64,000 nucleotides of DNA from Terripilifer ovatus (GTDB lineage Bacteria > Pseudomonadota > Alphaproteobacteria > Rhizobiales > Beijerinckiaceae): NCBI GenBank assembly GCA_029222685.1, contig JARHVB010000021.1, forward strand, positions 1-64,000. The letters run 5' to 3'. How positions within the stretch are numbered: position 1 is the first letter of the stretch; every line of letters begins with the position of its first letter. The position numbers and the translations under genes were made by a program. The notes beneath the pieces are model-generated. The model was not told the origin of the DNA, searched no databases, and was given only the letters and a program-made list of their open reading frames with translations. Positions 1-9,157 of this stretch are shown one piece after another.

Positions 1-142
1 GAACCACACCCCGACGCCCAGACAGAAAAATCTCCTCCCGCCCAAAAAACCAAAAATAGCTCAATGGCGCTGAGTTGGAGAGTTTTTCAGCAACCTGCTA
101 GCGAACCGGCTCAGGCGAACTGTCGAAAAATCGCGGAATAAC

Positions 143-218
<76 letters not shown>

Positions 219-347
219 ACTTGGCAACCGGCTCTGAGGCGGTTGCAAAACCGGTCCAATGGGTACGGACCGGGACGTAGGCTGAGACGCCCGAAGGCGA
301 ATGCGGCGCGTGTATAGCGCCTCGGTGACGGCTTCACAAGGCCCAAA

Positions 348-445
348 GTATTTTCCGGTCCACTTGGATCGAAAAATACATTTGATCTTGTAAAGAGAGC
401 ATTTTCTTCACGCGAACCCGCATCCATTTCGCTTGAAAATGCTCT
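348..445. repeat. Composite palindromic repeat (unit B + unit A)
   Basis: Two adjacent palindromes. Unit B (348-379) has arms GTATTTTCCGGTCC and GGATCGAAAAATAC around ACTT. Unit A (396-445) has perfect 11-bp arms AGAGCATTTTC and GAAAATGCTCT around a core beginning TTCACGCGAA. The same B + linker (15-17 bp) + A arrangement recurs at 3687-3783 (inverted) and 11716-11814. These resemble rhizobial mosaic elements (RIME-like); that family link is from memory. Confidence 0.8.
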
Positions 446-473
446 TCGCCCCTGCCGTCACATGATTTTCAAC

Positions 474-848
474 TTAACTTTCCTCGTCGTCCTCGATATC
501 GCCATCGATCAGGCCCGACACGTCGTCGCTGTCTTCTTCCTCTTCTTCAAGGAACGTCTCGTCGGCGGCGCTATCGTCGTCGTCTTCGATCTCGATCTCG
601 TCTTCGGCTGCGCCGGTGGTCTTGGCCTCGCCCGAATCGGCATCCTCAAGCGACACCAATTCCACATTGGCGGGATCGGCTTCGGCTTCTTCGTCATCGG
701 CCTCGGCGCGCCGCGCCGCAGCACCGCGGGTCAAGGCCTGGAATACGGTGCCACATTTCGGGCAGACGATAGGATCATGATTGAGATCGAAAAACTTTGT
801 GCCGCAGTTCTGGCACTGGCGTTTTCCGCCGAGTTCCGGTTTCGCCAC
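474..848 (-). CDS. TIGR02300 family protein (zinc ribbon plus acidic tail)
   Basis: 124 residues. The N-terminus carries two CxxC knuckles (CQNCGTKFFDLN, then CPKCG), a zinc-ribbon form of the FYDLN signature that names TIGR02300. From about residue 50 it becomes a very acidic, low-complexity tail rich in Glu and Asp. The function of the family is unknown. It is small, conserved in alphaproteobacteria, and typically lies beside aroA, as here (divergent, about 220 bp apart). The ATG at 848 begins MAKPELGGKR, the usual N-terminus. The long open frames on the opposite strand of this region are composition artefacts of the acidic tail. Confidence 0.9.
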   Translation of the reverse strand: MAKPELGGKRQCQNCGTKFFDLNHDPIVCPKCGTVFQALTRGAAARRAEADDEEAEADPANVELVSLEDADSGEAKTTGAAEDEIEIEDDDDSAADETFLEEEEEDSDDVSGLIDGDIEDDEES

Positions 849-1022
849 TTGTCAGGACCTCATGCAAATCTGGGGATGTTCAAATCAGGGACGCTCCCGG
901 CGCCGCCGCAAAGAACATGAACTTCAATCCGGACGCACCCGTTAGTGGGCTGTCGCGCGCCTGTCAAATGGGAAGTTGGGTCTAAGCTGTCAATAATGAC
1001 AGAGGCGGTTTGGGCGTGTTAG

Positions 1023-2426
<1,404 letters not shown>

Positions 2427-2433
2427 ACCCTCG

Positions 2434-2706
2434 CTGTCATCCCCGACAGCCGCTCGGCGGCTGAGCGGGGATGCAGGGCAAGCGGTAGAATGCCGTTCAG
2501 GGCAAGGCATAAGGTGTTGCGCAGCGAAGCGGTTTTGCGACCCGCCCCCGGATCCCCGGCTCGCGCCGGCGGCTATGGCATTCACACATCTCTCGCGGGC
2601 ATCCGATGCACTGAATTTTCAGGTCTGGATCCCCGCTCGCGCCTGCGGCGCGTCGGGGATGACAGGACCTCAATGTCATTCCCGACGCGCGAAGCGCGAG
2701 CGGGAA
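2434..2706. repeat. Cluster of GTCATCCCCG/GTCATTCCCG palindromes
   Basis: The 448-bp gap between aroA and the cyclase gene holds no credible gene. It contains at least four copies or half-copies of a palindromic unit: 2434-2473 (TGTCATCCCCGACAGCC ... GAGCGGGGATGCA), a partial at about 2550-2572, 2624-2664 (GATCCCCGCTCGCGCC ... GTCGGGGATGACA) and 2675-2706 (GTCATTCCCGACGCGCG ... GAGCGGGAA). The last two face each other as an inverted pair. Related copies lie at 37617-37655, 41849-41885, 48642-48677 and 48719-48757. Confidence 0.8.
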
Positions 2707-2874
2707 ACCAGACGTCGAAGCTGCATCAATGCCTATCGAAAGACGAATCTTTTCAAAGCTTCGTTCCGTCCTGCGCCTATCGCGCTCGTCATCAAGGGCC
2801 ATCCCGATCCCGATTCGGCCTCCTGGATGAGTGAATCCGGTAGCACCGGCGGCGCGTCGGGGTGATACTGGCTC

Positions 2875-3663
2875 TCAATCGATCATGGCGACGGCGCGCG
2901 TCCAGCCCGCCGAGGCCCGGCGCAATTTGACGGGAAAGCAGCATACCGTGAAGCCGTGATCCGGCAGGGCCTCAAGCTGGTGCAGTTTTTCCAGATGGCA
3001 ATAGCCACGCTCGCGGCCGGCCTTATGGCCTTCCCAGACAAGTCCGTAGTCGCCGGTCGCCTCGACCCGCGCGCGGGTGAAATGAAACGGCGCGTCCCAG
3101 CTCCAGGCATCCGTGCCGGTGATGCGAACGCCGTGCTCGACCAGATAGAGTGTTGCCTCCCGGCCGACACCGCACCCGGCGGTCACGTAATCGTCGTTGC
3201 CGTAGCGCGATCCAGCCCGCGTATTGACCAGCACGATGTCGAGCGGCTGGAGTGCGTGGCCGATCCGGTTGAGCTCGCGCACGATATCGTCCGCTGTGAC
3301 CAGATAGCCATCGTCGAAATGGCGGAAGTCGAGCTTCACGCCCGGCTGGAAACACCATTCCAACGGCACCTCGTCGATGGTCATCGACGGTTCGCCGCCC
3401 GGCCGCAGCGCGTGATTCATCGTCGGATGAAAATGATAAGGCGCGTCGAGATGAGTGCCGTTGTGGGTGGTCAGTTCCACCTTTTCGATCGCCCAGGCCG
3501 CGCTGTCCGGCAGTTTCTCCGGCGTCAGATCGGGGAAGAAACTCTGCATGCGCGGTAAAGTTTCATCATGGCCGAGATAGGCGATCTTCGGCCGCGCCAG
3601 TGGCGGGTCGCTGACGACGTCGTTCTCGATATAGATGGAAAGATCTATGATTTTACGGGCCAT
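2875..3663 (-). CDS. Cyclase family protein (kynurenine formamidase-like metal hydrolase)
   Basis: 262 residues. The family includes kynurenine formamidase, isatin hydrolase and antibiotic-pathway cyclases. The metal-binding signature HNGTHLDAPYHF sits near residue 87, preceded by a DLSIYIENDV start typical of the family (DLS near the N-terminus). Downstream GTDAWSWD and ARVEATGDYGLVWEGHK complete the fold, as does a late CCFPVKL. It lies 132 bp after the last gene of the branched-chain-type ABC operon, on the same strand. It may hydrolyse the transported compound or an amide/lactone product of the amidohydrolase at 9158. The substrate cannot be read from sequence. A composite repeat separates it from the transporter, so co-transcription is uncertain. 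Confidence 0.85.
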   Translation of the reverse strand: MARKIIDLSIYIENDVVSDPPLARPKIAYLGHDETLPRMQSFFPDLTPEKLPDSAAWAIEKVELTTHNGTHLDAPYHFHPTMNHALRPGGEPSMTIDEVPLEWCFQPGVKLDFRHFDDGYLVTADDIVRELNRIGHALQPLDIVLVNTRAGSRYGNDDYVTAGCGVGREATLYLVEHGVRITGTDAWSWDAPFHFTRARVEATGDYGLVWEGHKAGRERGYCHLEKLHQLEALPDHGFTVCCFPVKLRRASAGWTRAVAMID

Positions 3664-3686
3664 ACACTATCTCGCTGACTTTCAGT

Positions 3687-3783
3687 CGCATTTTCAAGCG
3701 AAGTGGACACCTGTTCGCGTGACGAAAATGCGCTTTTAAATGAACTAGACGCGTCTTTCCGATCCGTCGGATCGAAAAACGCC
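3687..3783. repeat. Composite palindromic repeat (unit A + unit B, inverted orientation)
   Basis: Unit A at 3687-3732 has 9-bp arms CGCATTTTC and GAAAATGCG enclosing the conserved core AAGCGAAGTGGACACC ... GTTCGCGTGA. After 15 bp comes unit B at 3748-3783 (GACGCGTCTTTCCGATCC ... GGATCGAAAAACGCC). It is the same composite as at 348-445 and 11716-11814, read on the other strand, and lies between livF and the cyclase gene. Confidence 0.8.
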
Positions 3784-3795
3784 ATGAAGCGACCG

Positions 3796-4494
3796 TCACA
3801 TGCCGAGATAGGCTTCGCGGATCGCCGGATCGTTTCTCAATGCCGCGCTGTCGGCCTGGCGGACGATCCTGCCCAGTTCGATGACGCAGGCGCGGTCGGC
3901 CGCTTCAAGTGCCATTTCGGCGTTCTGTTCCGCCAGCAGGATAGCGAGCCCGCGCTGCTTCAGCACGCCAAGAAGATCGATAAGCTGTTCGACGATGATC
4001 GGTGCGAGACCAAGCGTCGGCTCGTCAAGCATCAACACCTTCGGCTTCGACATCAAAGCGCGGGCAATGGCGAGCATCTGCTGTTCGCCACCCGACATCG
4101 AACCAGCGCGCTGATTGCGCCGCTCGTCGAGGCGGGGGAAAAGTTCGAACATGTCGCGCTTTCGCTGATCGACGTCCTCGCGCGTGGCGTTGAGTGCGCC
4201 GAGATCGAGATTCTCCTCGACGCTCATGGCGTTGAAGACATGCCGCCCTTCCGGCGACAGGGCGATGCCCTGGCCGACGCGCAGATGCGTCGTCAGGCCG
4301 TCGACACGCTTGCCGGCAAGCGAAATGCCGCCCGATCCCAGCGCGATGCCGAGAATACCCTTCAGGATGGACGATTTGCCCGCGCCGTTGGCGCCGACAA
4401 GCGCCAGCACCTCGCCGGACGCAAGCTCGAAACTGACGTCGTGAACGGCGGTCACGGCGCCATAGCGGACGGTGAGACGATCAAGAGAGAGCAT
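3796..4494 (-). CDS. Branched-chain-type ABC transporter ATP-binding protein (LivF family)
   Basis: About 232 residues, normal LivF length. Walker A is GANGAGKSS, the ABC signature is MSGGEQQML and Walker B is VLMLDEPTLGL, followed by the switch-region LLAEQNAEMAL. It supplies one of the two ATPase halves of a HAAT transporter; the other is fused to the permease upstream. ATG 4494 lies 6 nt after GGGAG. ATG 4500 is also in frame but sits against the ribosome binding site, and the longer frame to 4599 has no support. It overlaps the end of the LivM-LivG gene by 14 bp, indicating translational coupling. The substrate is unknown: Liv-type transporters carry amino acids, amides, urea or aromatic acids. 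Confidence 0.92.
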   Translation of the reverse strand: MLSLDRLTVRYGAVTAVHDVSFELASGEVLALVGANGAGKSSILKGILGIALGSGGISLAGKRVDGLTTHLRVGQGIALSPEGRHVFNAMSVEENLDLGALNATREDVDQRKRDMFELFPRLDERRNQRAGSMSGGEQQMLAIARALMSKPKVLMLDEPTLGLAPIIVEQLIDLLGVLKQRGLAILLAEQNAEMALEAADRACVIELGRIVRQADSAALRNDPAIREAYLGM

Positions 4495-6250
4495 GGGCAT
4501 CTCCCTTGTTCCAGCCCGGCCCCAGATAGGCCTTGATGACAGCGGGATTGGCCCGCACCTCGGCCGCCGATCCGGACGCCAGCAACCGGCCGCGATCAAG
4601 AACGATGATGCGGTCGCAAAGCGCCATCATCATCCGCAGATTGTGATCGATCACGCCGACGGTCAGCCCCAGATCGCGTAATTTGCGCAGCAGGACCGAC
4701 AACTGATTTGCTTCCGTGTGATTGAGCCCGGCCGCGGGTTCGTCGAGCAGAAGCAGGCGCGGATTTGCCGCCAGCGCCGCCGCGATCGACAGCATCTTCA
4801 ACTCGCCATAAGGCAGCGATCCGGCCAGATCGTCAGCGCGGTGGCGCAGGCCGACGAGGGCGATACACGCCATGGCTTGCGCCGCCCGCTGCGCCTCCCG
4901 CTTGCGATAGGCCGCATTCTGGATCAGACAGGCCCAGACATGCTCCGGCTGACGGTTGTAGGTGGCGGCCAGAACGTTTTCGTAAACCGAATTCCGCGGC
5001 GTCACGGCCGTCTGTTGAAACGTCCGGATCAAGCCGGATCGGGCGGCCGCATGCGGCGCGCCATCGCTGATCGTGACGCCGCCGAAGGTGACGGCGCCCT
5101 CGCTGGGCGAGAGAAAGCCGCTGAGCAGCGACAGGCAGGTGGTTTTGCCCGCTCCGTTGGGGCCGATGATGCCGACGAGTTCGCGCGGGGCGATCGCCAG
5201 GGAAATATCTTCCACCGCCGTGAGGCCGCCGAAGCGCCGCGTCAGCCCCGTGGCCGACAGAGTTTCCGCCGGCCTGAATTGAAGTGCCGGATCTCCGGCG
5301 GGAAATGCCGGCGCCTTGACGACATCGCCGCGCAACCGCGGAATGAAGGCGACCAGGCCGCTGGGCTGCAGGCGCACGACGAGCAGCAGGACCAGCGCGA
5401 AAATGGCGATGCGATATTCATCGATGAACCGCAGCACTTCCGGCAGGAGTGCAAAGGTGAGGCCTCCGAGCAGCGGGCCGAACAAAGTTGCCTTGCCGCC
5501 AAGGATGGCGATGAGAAGGCCGGTCGCCGACAGGGTGGGGCTGAACAGCTCCGGCGTCAGAACCAGCGTCCGCGGCACGAAGAGCGCTCCGGCCAATCCC
5601 GCCAACGCACCGGACAGGGCAATGTTGACAACCCGCTGACGAACGGCAGGCATGCCAAGACTTTCCGCCAGCGCACTGGATTCGCGGATCGTCGCCCAGG
5701 AACGGCCGACGGGACTTTTGATCAGCCGGCGCACGATTTCAAGACTGAGCGCCAGAACCAGCAGGCAGATCGCGAGATAGTATTGATGGAAGACCAGGCC
5801 GAAGCTTTCGATCGCCGCAACCCGCGGCCGCTGCACGAGCAGGCCGAGAGGGCCGCGCGTCATATCCATCCAGTTTGCCGCGACCAACCGCAGTATTTCG
5901 GCGGTAGTCAAAGTGGCAATCGCGAAATAGGCGCCGCCGACGCGCGCGGAAGCAAAACCGACCAAAGCGCCGAGCGCCGCAGCCGGCAGCGGCGCAAGCA
6001 GCAATGCGAGCCAGAAATTGAAGCCGCGTTTGGTGACGAGAAGGCCGGCCGCATAGGCGCCAAGACCGTAGAAAGCCGCATGGCCGAAGGAGATGTAGCC
6101 GAGATAGCCGACGGTGAGATTGACGCTGAGGCCGAACAGGCCAAGGATCGCGGCATAGGCGGCAAGCCCGCTGTAATAGGCGTTGCCGGACAGAGCCAGC
6201 GGCAGGACGACCGCCGCCGCCAGAATAAGCGCGATGCCGGACCGCATCAT
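4481..6250 (-). CDS. Fused permease and ATP-binding protein (LivM-LivG fusion)
   Basis: 589 residues. Residues 1 to about 300 are the LivM-type permease, with many hydrophobic segments, GYLGYISFGHAAFYGLGAY near the N-terminus and GGKATLFGPLLGG later. After a linker, residues about 335-585 form a LivG-type ATPase with Walker A GPNGAGKTT, Q-loop RTFQQTAV, the slightly altered signature LPYGELKML and Walker B LLLLDEPAAGL. The start overlaps the upstream livH stop (ATGA, 6247-6250). The fusion is real rather than a merge of frames: one frame runs through with no stop. Such permease-ATPase fusions are known in proteobacterial HAAT systems but are less common than separate genes. Confidence 0.93.
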   Translation of the reverse strand: MMRSGIALILAAAVVLPLALSGNAYYSGLAAYAAILGLFGLSVNLTVGYLGYISFGHAAFYGLGAYAAGLLVTKRGFNFWLALLLAPLPAAALGALVGFASARVGGAYFAIATLTTAEILRLVAANWMDMTRGPLGLLVQRPRVAAIESFGLVFHQYYLAICLLVLALSLEIVRRLIKSPVGRSWATIRESSALAESLGMPAVRQRVVNIALSGALAGLAGALFVPRTLVLTPELFSPTLSATGLLIAILGGKATLFGPLLGGLTFALLPEVLRFIDEYRIAIFALVLLLVVRLQPSGLVAFIPRLRGDVVKAPAFPAGDPALQFRPAETLSATGLTRRFGGLTAVEDISLAIAPRELVGIIGPNGAGKTTCLSLLSGFLSPSEGAVTFGGVTISDGAPHAAARSGLIRTFQQTAVTPRNSVYENVLAATYNRQPEHVWACLIQNAAYRKREAQRAAQAMACIALVGLRHRADDLAGSLPYGELKMLSIAAALAANPRLLLLDEPAAGLNHTEANQLSVLLRKLRDLGLTVGVIDHNLRMMMALCDRIIVLDRGRLLASGSAAEVRANPAVIKAYLGPGWNKGDAHALS

Positions 6251-7116
6251 GTCCGCACGCTCCCGAACAAGCCTTGCGGGCGCACGAGAAGGGCAGCAAG
6301 CAGCAACGCATAAATGATCGCCGTGCCGATCTCCTGCGGAACGACCGTGCTGGCCAGCGCTTCCAGCACGCCGAGCAACAGTCCGCAGACCACGGCGCCG
6401 ATCGGGCTGCCCATGCCGCCGATAACGACAATGACGAAAGCGTTGATGATCACATGCTGGCCCATGGCCGGGGAGAACAGCGTGACGGGAACCAGCAGGG
6501 CACCCGTGAGTCCGGCGAGCGCGGCGGCGGCAATGAAGGTGACGCGGCGAACGGTGATGATATCGATCCCGACAACCTGGGCCGCATAGGCGCTCTGGGC
6601 GATCGCACGCACTTTTCTGCCGATCGCCATCCGACGCAGGACGAATTCGATGCCGGCGAGCAGAGCGATGCCGGCGACGAGCACGAGCAGGCGCTGATAG
6701 CCCAGCACGATCGAACCGAAGCTGATCGCGCCAGGCAGACCGTCGATGCGGCCGGGCGCGGGGCCCCAGGACTGCAACACGGCCTGGTGGATGAGCAGGC
6801 TGACGGCAAATGTGGTGAGCAGGACGGTCGCCGGCCCATCACGCGTATCAAGAACAGGCGCCACCGCGATGCGGTCGACAAGCCAGGCCACGATGCTGAC
6901 AGTGACGACGGCAAGGGCAATCGCCAGAGCGTAGGGCAATCCGGCGGTCGTCACCCCCAACACGGCGGCGAGGCCGCCCAGCATATAGAATTCGCCGTGC
7001 GCGAAGTTGATGACGTGGAGAACGCCGAAAATCATGGTGAGGCCCAGGGCGACGAGCGCATAGGCCATTCCCTGCGTGAGGCCGTTGAGCAATTGCTGGG
7101 CAATAAGTTCGGTCAC
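6247..7116 (-). CDS. Branched-chain-type ABC transporter permease (LivH family)
   Basis: 289 residues, normal length, almost entirely hydrophobic with about eight membrane segments. The N-terminus has the family pattern LLNGLTQGMAYALVALGLTM followed by GVLHVINFAHGEFYMLGG. Near the C-terminus is the EAA-like region GGMGSPIGAVVCGLLLG. It would pair with the LivM half of the next protein to form the membrane channel. It lies 64 bp after the binding-protein gene and overlaps the next gene by 4 bp, so the genes form one operon transcribed from about 8.3 kb. Confidence 0.93.
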   Translation of the reverse strand: MTELIAQQLLNGLTQGMAYALVALGLTMIFGVLHVINFAHGEFYMLGGLAAVLGVTTAGLPYALAIALAVVTVSIVAWLVDRIAVAPVLDTRDGPATVLLTTFAVSLLIHQAVLQSWGPAPGRIDGLPGAISFGSIVLGYQRLLVLVAGIALLAGIEFVLRRMAIGRKVRAIAQSAYAAQVVGIDIITVRRVTFIAAAALAGLTGALLVPVTLFSPAMGQHVIINAFVIVVIGGMGSPIGAVVCGLLLGVLEALASTVVPQEIGTAIIYALLLAALLVRPQGLFGSVRT

Positions 7117-7180
7117 GATTGATCCTTAGAGATCGCGAGGCCGCCCTGTGACGGCCTCGCGACACATATCGTTTTGCCGC

Positions 7181-8305
7181 TCAGTTCCTGATCGGTTCCA
7201 TGCTGCCGTTGCGGACTTCGAGACGGATCAGATCGCCGCTCTTGGCCTGGCCATTGGCTTCGAAAACGAGCTTGCCGCGAGGCGTTTCCCACGGTCCCTG
7301 TCGGATCGCTGCGGCGATCTTGGCGACATCCGTCGCGCTGCCGGCCATGTCCATGGCTTTTGCTGCCAGCCAGATGCTTTCAAAGCCGAGCAGTTCGATC
7401 TTTTCCGGCTTGTTGCCATACTTGGCTTCGAAAGCCTGGACGAATGTCCGATTCATATCCCCGTCGAGGGAGGGCACGTAGATATCGGCGCTGACCGCGC
7501 CATCCGCCGACTTACCGGCGATCTTGATGCCTTCCGAATTGAGAATCCCCGGCATGACGCAACGCCGGCCGGCGAAGTTGAGGTCAGAAAGCGCGCGCAG
7601 GATGTTGCCGTATTGCTCCATATTTGAGCCGGCTATGCAGACGAGATCGGCACCCGAAGCACGGGTATTGGTGACCATGGAATTGAAATCGTTCTGCTGC
7701 ATGCCGTAGGTCTCGGCGAAGACGAGTTTCGGGCCGAACAGTTGCTTCAGGTTGTCGATGGTCAGCCGGCCGAAATCGCTGTTCTCGGCGAGCACGGCGA
7801 CTTTCTGCGGCTTGACGTTGCCAGTCAGGAACTGGTTGAACGCGGTGGCGTCCATGGCCGTCGTCGAATTGAGCCGAAAGACCTTGTCGTAGCCGGAATT
7901 CGTCACGTCAGGATGTTTCGGCACGGTGGCGATATAGATCGCATCTTCAGCCTGAACCACCGGGATAACCGCCAGCGAGACGCTGCTCGACACTTCGCCG
8001 GTGACGATCTTGACGTTGTCCTGGGTGAGCAGGCGCTGCACGACGGCGACACCGTCGGCGGGGGCAAAATTGGTATCATAGACAATGAGCTCGACAGGGC
8101 GGCCGCCGAGCACGCCACCCGTCTTGTTGATCATCTCGGCGGCGAGCGTCGCACCTTGAACCCCCTGTTTTCCGACCAGCGTCTTGGTCGGCCCGATCAC
8201 ACCGATCTTGATCGGCGTTTTCGACTGGGCGAGCGCGAAACCGGTGCCCGCCACTCCCACAACCAGGCCCACCGAGAGGCCAACCCATCGCATCGTCTTG
8301 AACAT
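7181..8305 (-). CDS. ABC transporter substrate-binding protein (LivK/HAAT type I fold)
   Basis: 374 residues. A signal peptide is visible: charged MFKTMR, a hydrophobic stretch about residues 8-24, then FALAQSKTPIKIGV, with likely cleavage after Ala near residue 26. The mature start IKIGVIGPTKTL and the following GVQGATLAAEMINKTGGVLG are characteristic of the HAAT periplasmic binding proteins. It captures the ligand in the periplasm and delivers it to the permease encoded just downstream. It is first gene of the operon and diverges from the TetR gene at 8430. The 125-bp intergenic region contains a perfect palindrome, a likely operator. The ligand cannot be assigned. Confidence 0.92.
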   Translation of the reverse strand: MFKTMRWVGLSVGLVVGVAGTGFALAQSKTPIKIGVIGPTKTLVGKQGVQGATLAAEMINKTGGVLGGRPVELIVYDTNFAPADGVAVVQRLLTQDNVKIVTGEVSSSVSLAVIPVVQAEDAIYIATVPKHPDVTNSGYDKVFRLNSTTAMDATAFNQFLTGNVKPQKVAVLAENSDFGRLTIDNLKQLFGPKLVFAETYGMQQNDFNSMVTNTRASGADLVCIAGSNMEQYGNILRALSDLNFAGRRCVMPGILNSEGIKIAGKSADGAVSADIYVPSLDGDMNRTFVQAFEAKYGNKPEKIELLGFESIWLAAKAMDMAGSATDVAKIAAAIRQGPWETPRGKLVFEANGQAKSGDLIRLEVRNGSMEPIRN

Positions 8306-8361
8306 CGTTCCCTCCCCGGGCTGCTGACGGCCGAAGTTCTAACGCTGGGCGGCCGAATATG

Positions 8362-8377
8362 TCAAGCGATCGCTTGA
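8362..8377. promoter_or_regulatory. Perfect 16-bp palindrome, candidate TetR operator
   Basis: TCAAGCGATCGCTTGA is a perfect palindrome lying 57 bp from the binding-protein start and 53 bp from the TetR start. A further half-site, GCTTGAAGC, lies at 8385-8393. The size and symmetry fit a TetR dimer site, and the position would let it control both the ABC operon and the regulator-amidohydrolase pair. Confidence 0.65.
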
Positions 8378-8429
8378 ACTAGTTGCTTGAAGCGGATGAT
8401 TGAGATAACCTGACCAGAAGGAGGAGCCT

Positions 8430-9155
8430 GTGACCAAAGCTGCTGCTGCAAACCGACACGAGGCGTTGAGCGCCGATACGCGAGACAAGATTCTGGATGC
8501 CGCTGAAGTGCTCTTCGCCGAGCGCGGCTATAGCGCGGTATCCACCCGCAACATCACCGATAAGGCCGGCGTCAATGTCGCCGCCATTTTTTATCACTTC
8601 GGTTCGAAGCAGGCTGTCCTCGACGAGATTTTCAAACGACGCCTCGAACCCATCAATCGCCGGCGCGAAGCGATGCTTGCCGAATGCATCGGTCCGGATG
8701 TCGAGAATTATTCGGTCGCCGACATCCTGACGGCCTTTATTGCGCCGACGCTCGACCTCGGCACGAGTAGCTTCAAACTGCTGGCGGGCCGCACCTCCAC
8801 CGATCCCAATCCCGAGGTCAGGGAGGTGATGTTCTCTGTTTACGATTCGGTTGCCCGCAGCTTCTTCGCGGCGCTGGACAAGGCCTGCCCGCATCTTTCG
8901 AAGAAGGAGATGTTCTGGCGAGCGGCCTGTGTTTACGGCGCGATGATGTATATCCGCGCCGACAACAGCCGTCTGCAGTATATTTTCGGGGATGATTTTT
9001 CGCTGTCGAACGCAGAGGAAGCCGTCCGCTACGCTATCCCGTTTCTTACAGCCGGCATGACCTCGCCGCCTGTCGACGAACCCGCCGGCCGTTTGCGCAA
9101 AATGCCGACGAAGACGGCGCCGTCCTCCAATACAAAAAAGCGGAAGGGATCTTGA
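8430..9155 (+). CDS. TetR/AcrR family transcriptional regulator
   Basis: 241 residues. The N-terminal HTH domain is clear: RDKILDAAEVLFAERGYSAVSTRNITDKAGVN followed by FYHFGSKQAVLDEIFKRR. The C-terminal part is a ligand-binding region of the kind seen in CecR-like regulators, ending in a basic tail. The start is GTG at 8430, 4-5 nt after a strong AGGAGGAG. It is divergent from the ABC operon, and its stop (9155) lies just before the amidohydrolase ATG (9158), so the two are co-transcribed. It probably senses the transported compound or a product and represses both directions through 8362-8377. Confidence 0.92.
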   Translation: MTKAAAANRHEALSADTRDKILDAAEVLFAERGYSAVSTRNITDKAGVNVAAIFYHFGSKQAVLDEIFKRRLEPINRRREAMLAECIGPDVENYSVADILTAFIAPTLDLGTSSFKLLAGRTSTDPNPEVREVMFSVYDSVARSFFAALDKACPHLSKKEMFWRAACVYGAMMYIRADNSRLQYIFGDDFSLSNAEEAVRYAIPFLTAGMTSPPVDEPAGRLRKMPTKTAPSSNTKKRKGS

Positions 9156-9157
9156 AC

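Noticed and set aside
396..445. Intrinsic terminator for the TIGR02300 gene
   Set aside because: The hairpin is a member of an interspersed repeat family present at several unrelated sites, with no consistent T run.
2434..2706. CRISPR array
   Set aside because: The units are few, palindromic, irregularly spaced and variable, with no uniform spacers and no cas genes in the window.
4718..6313. Long open frame (531 codons) on the + strand
   Set aside because: It is antisense to the LivM-LivG fusion, with Arg/Gln/Asp-rich low-quality sequence and no recognisable domain; a product of high GC content.
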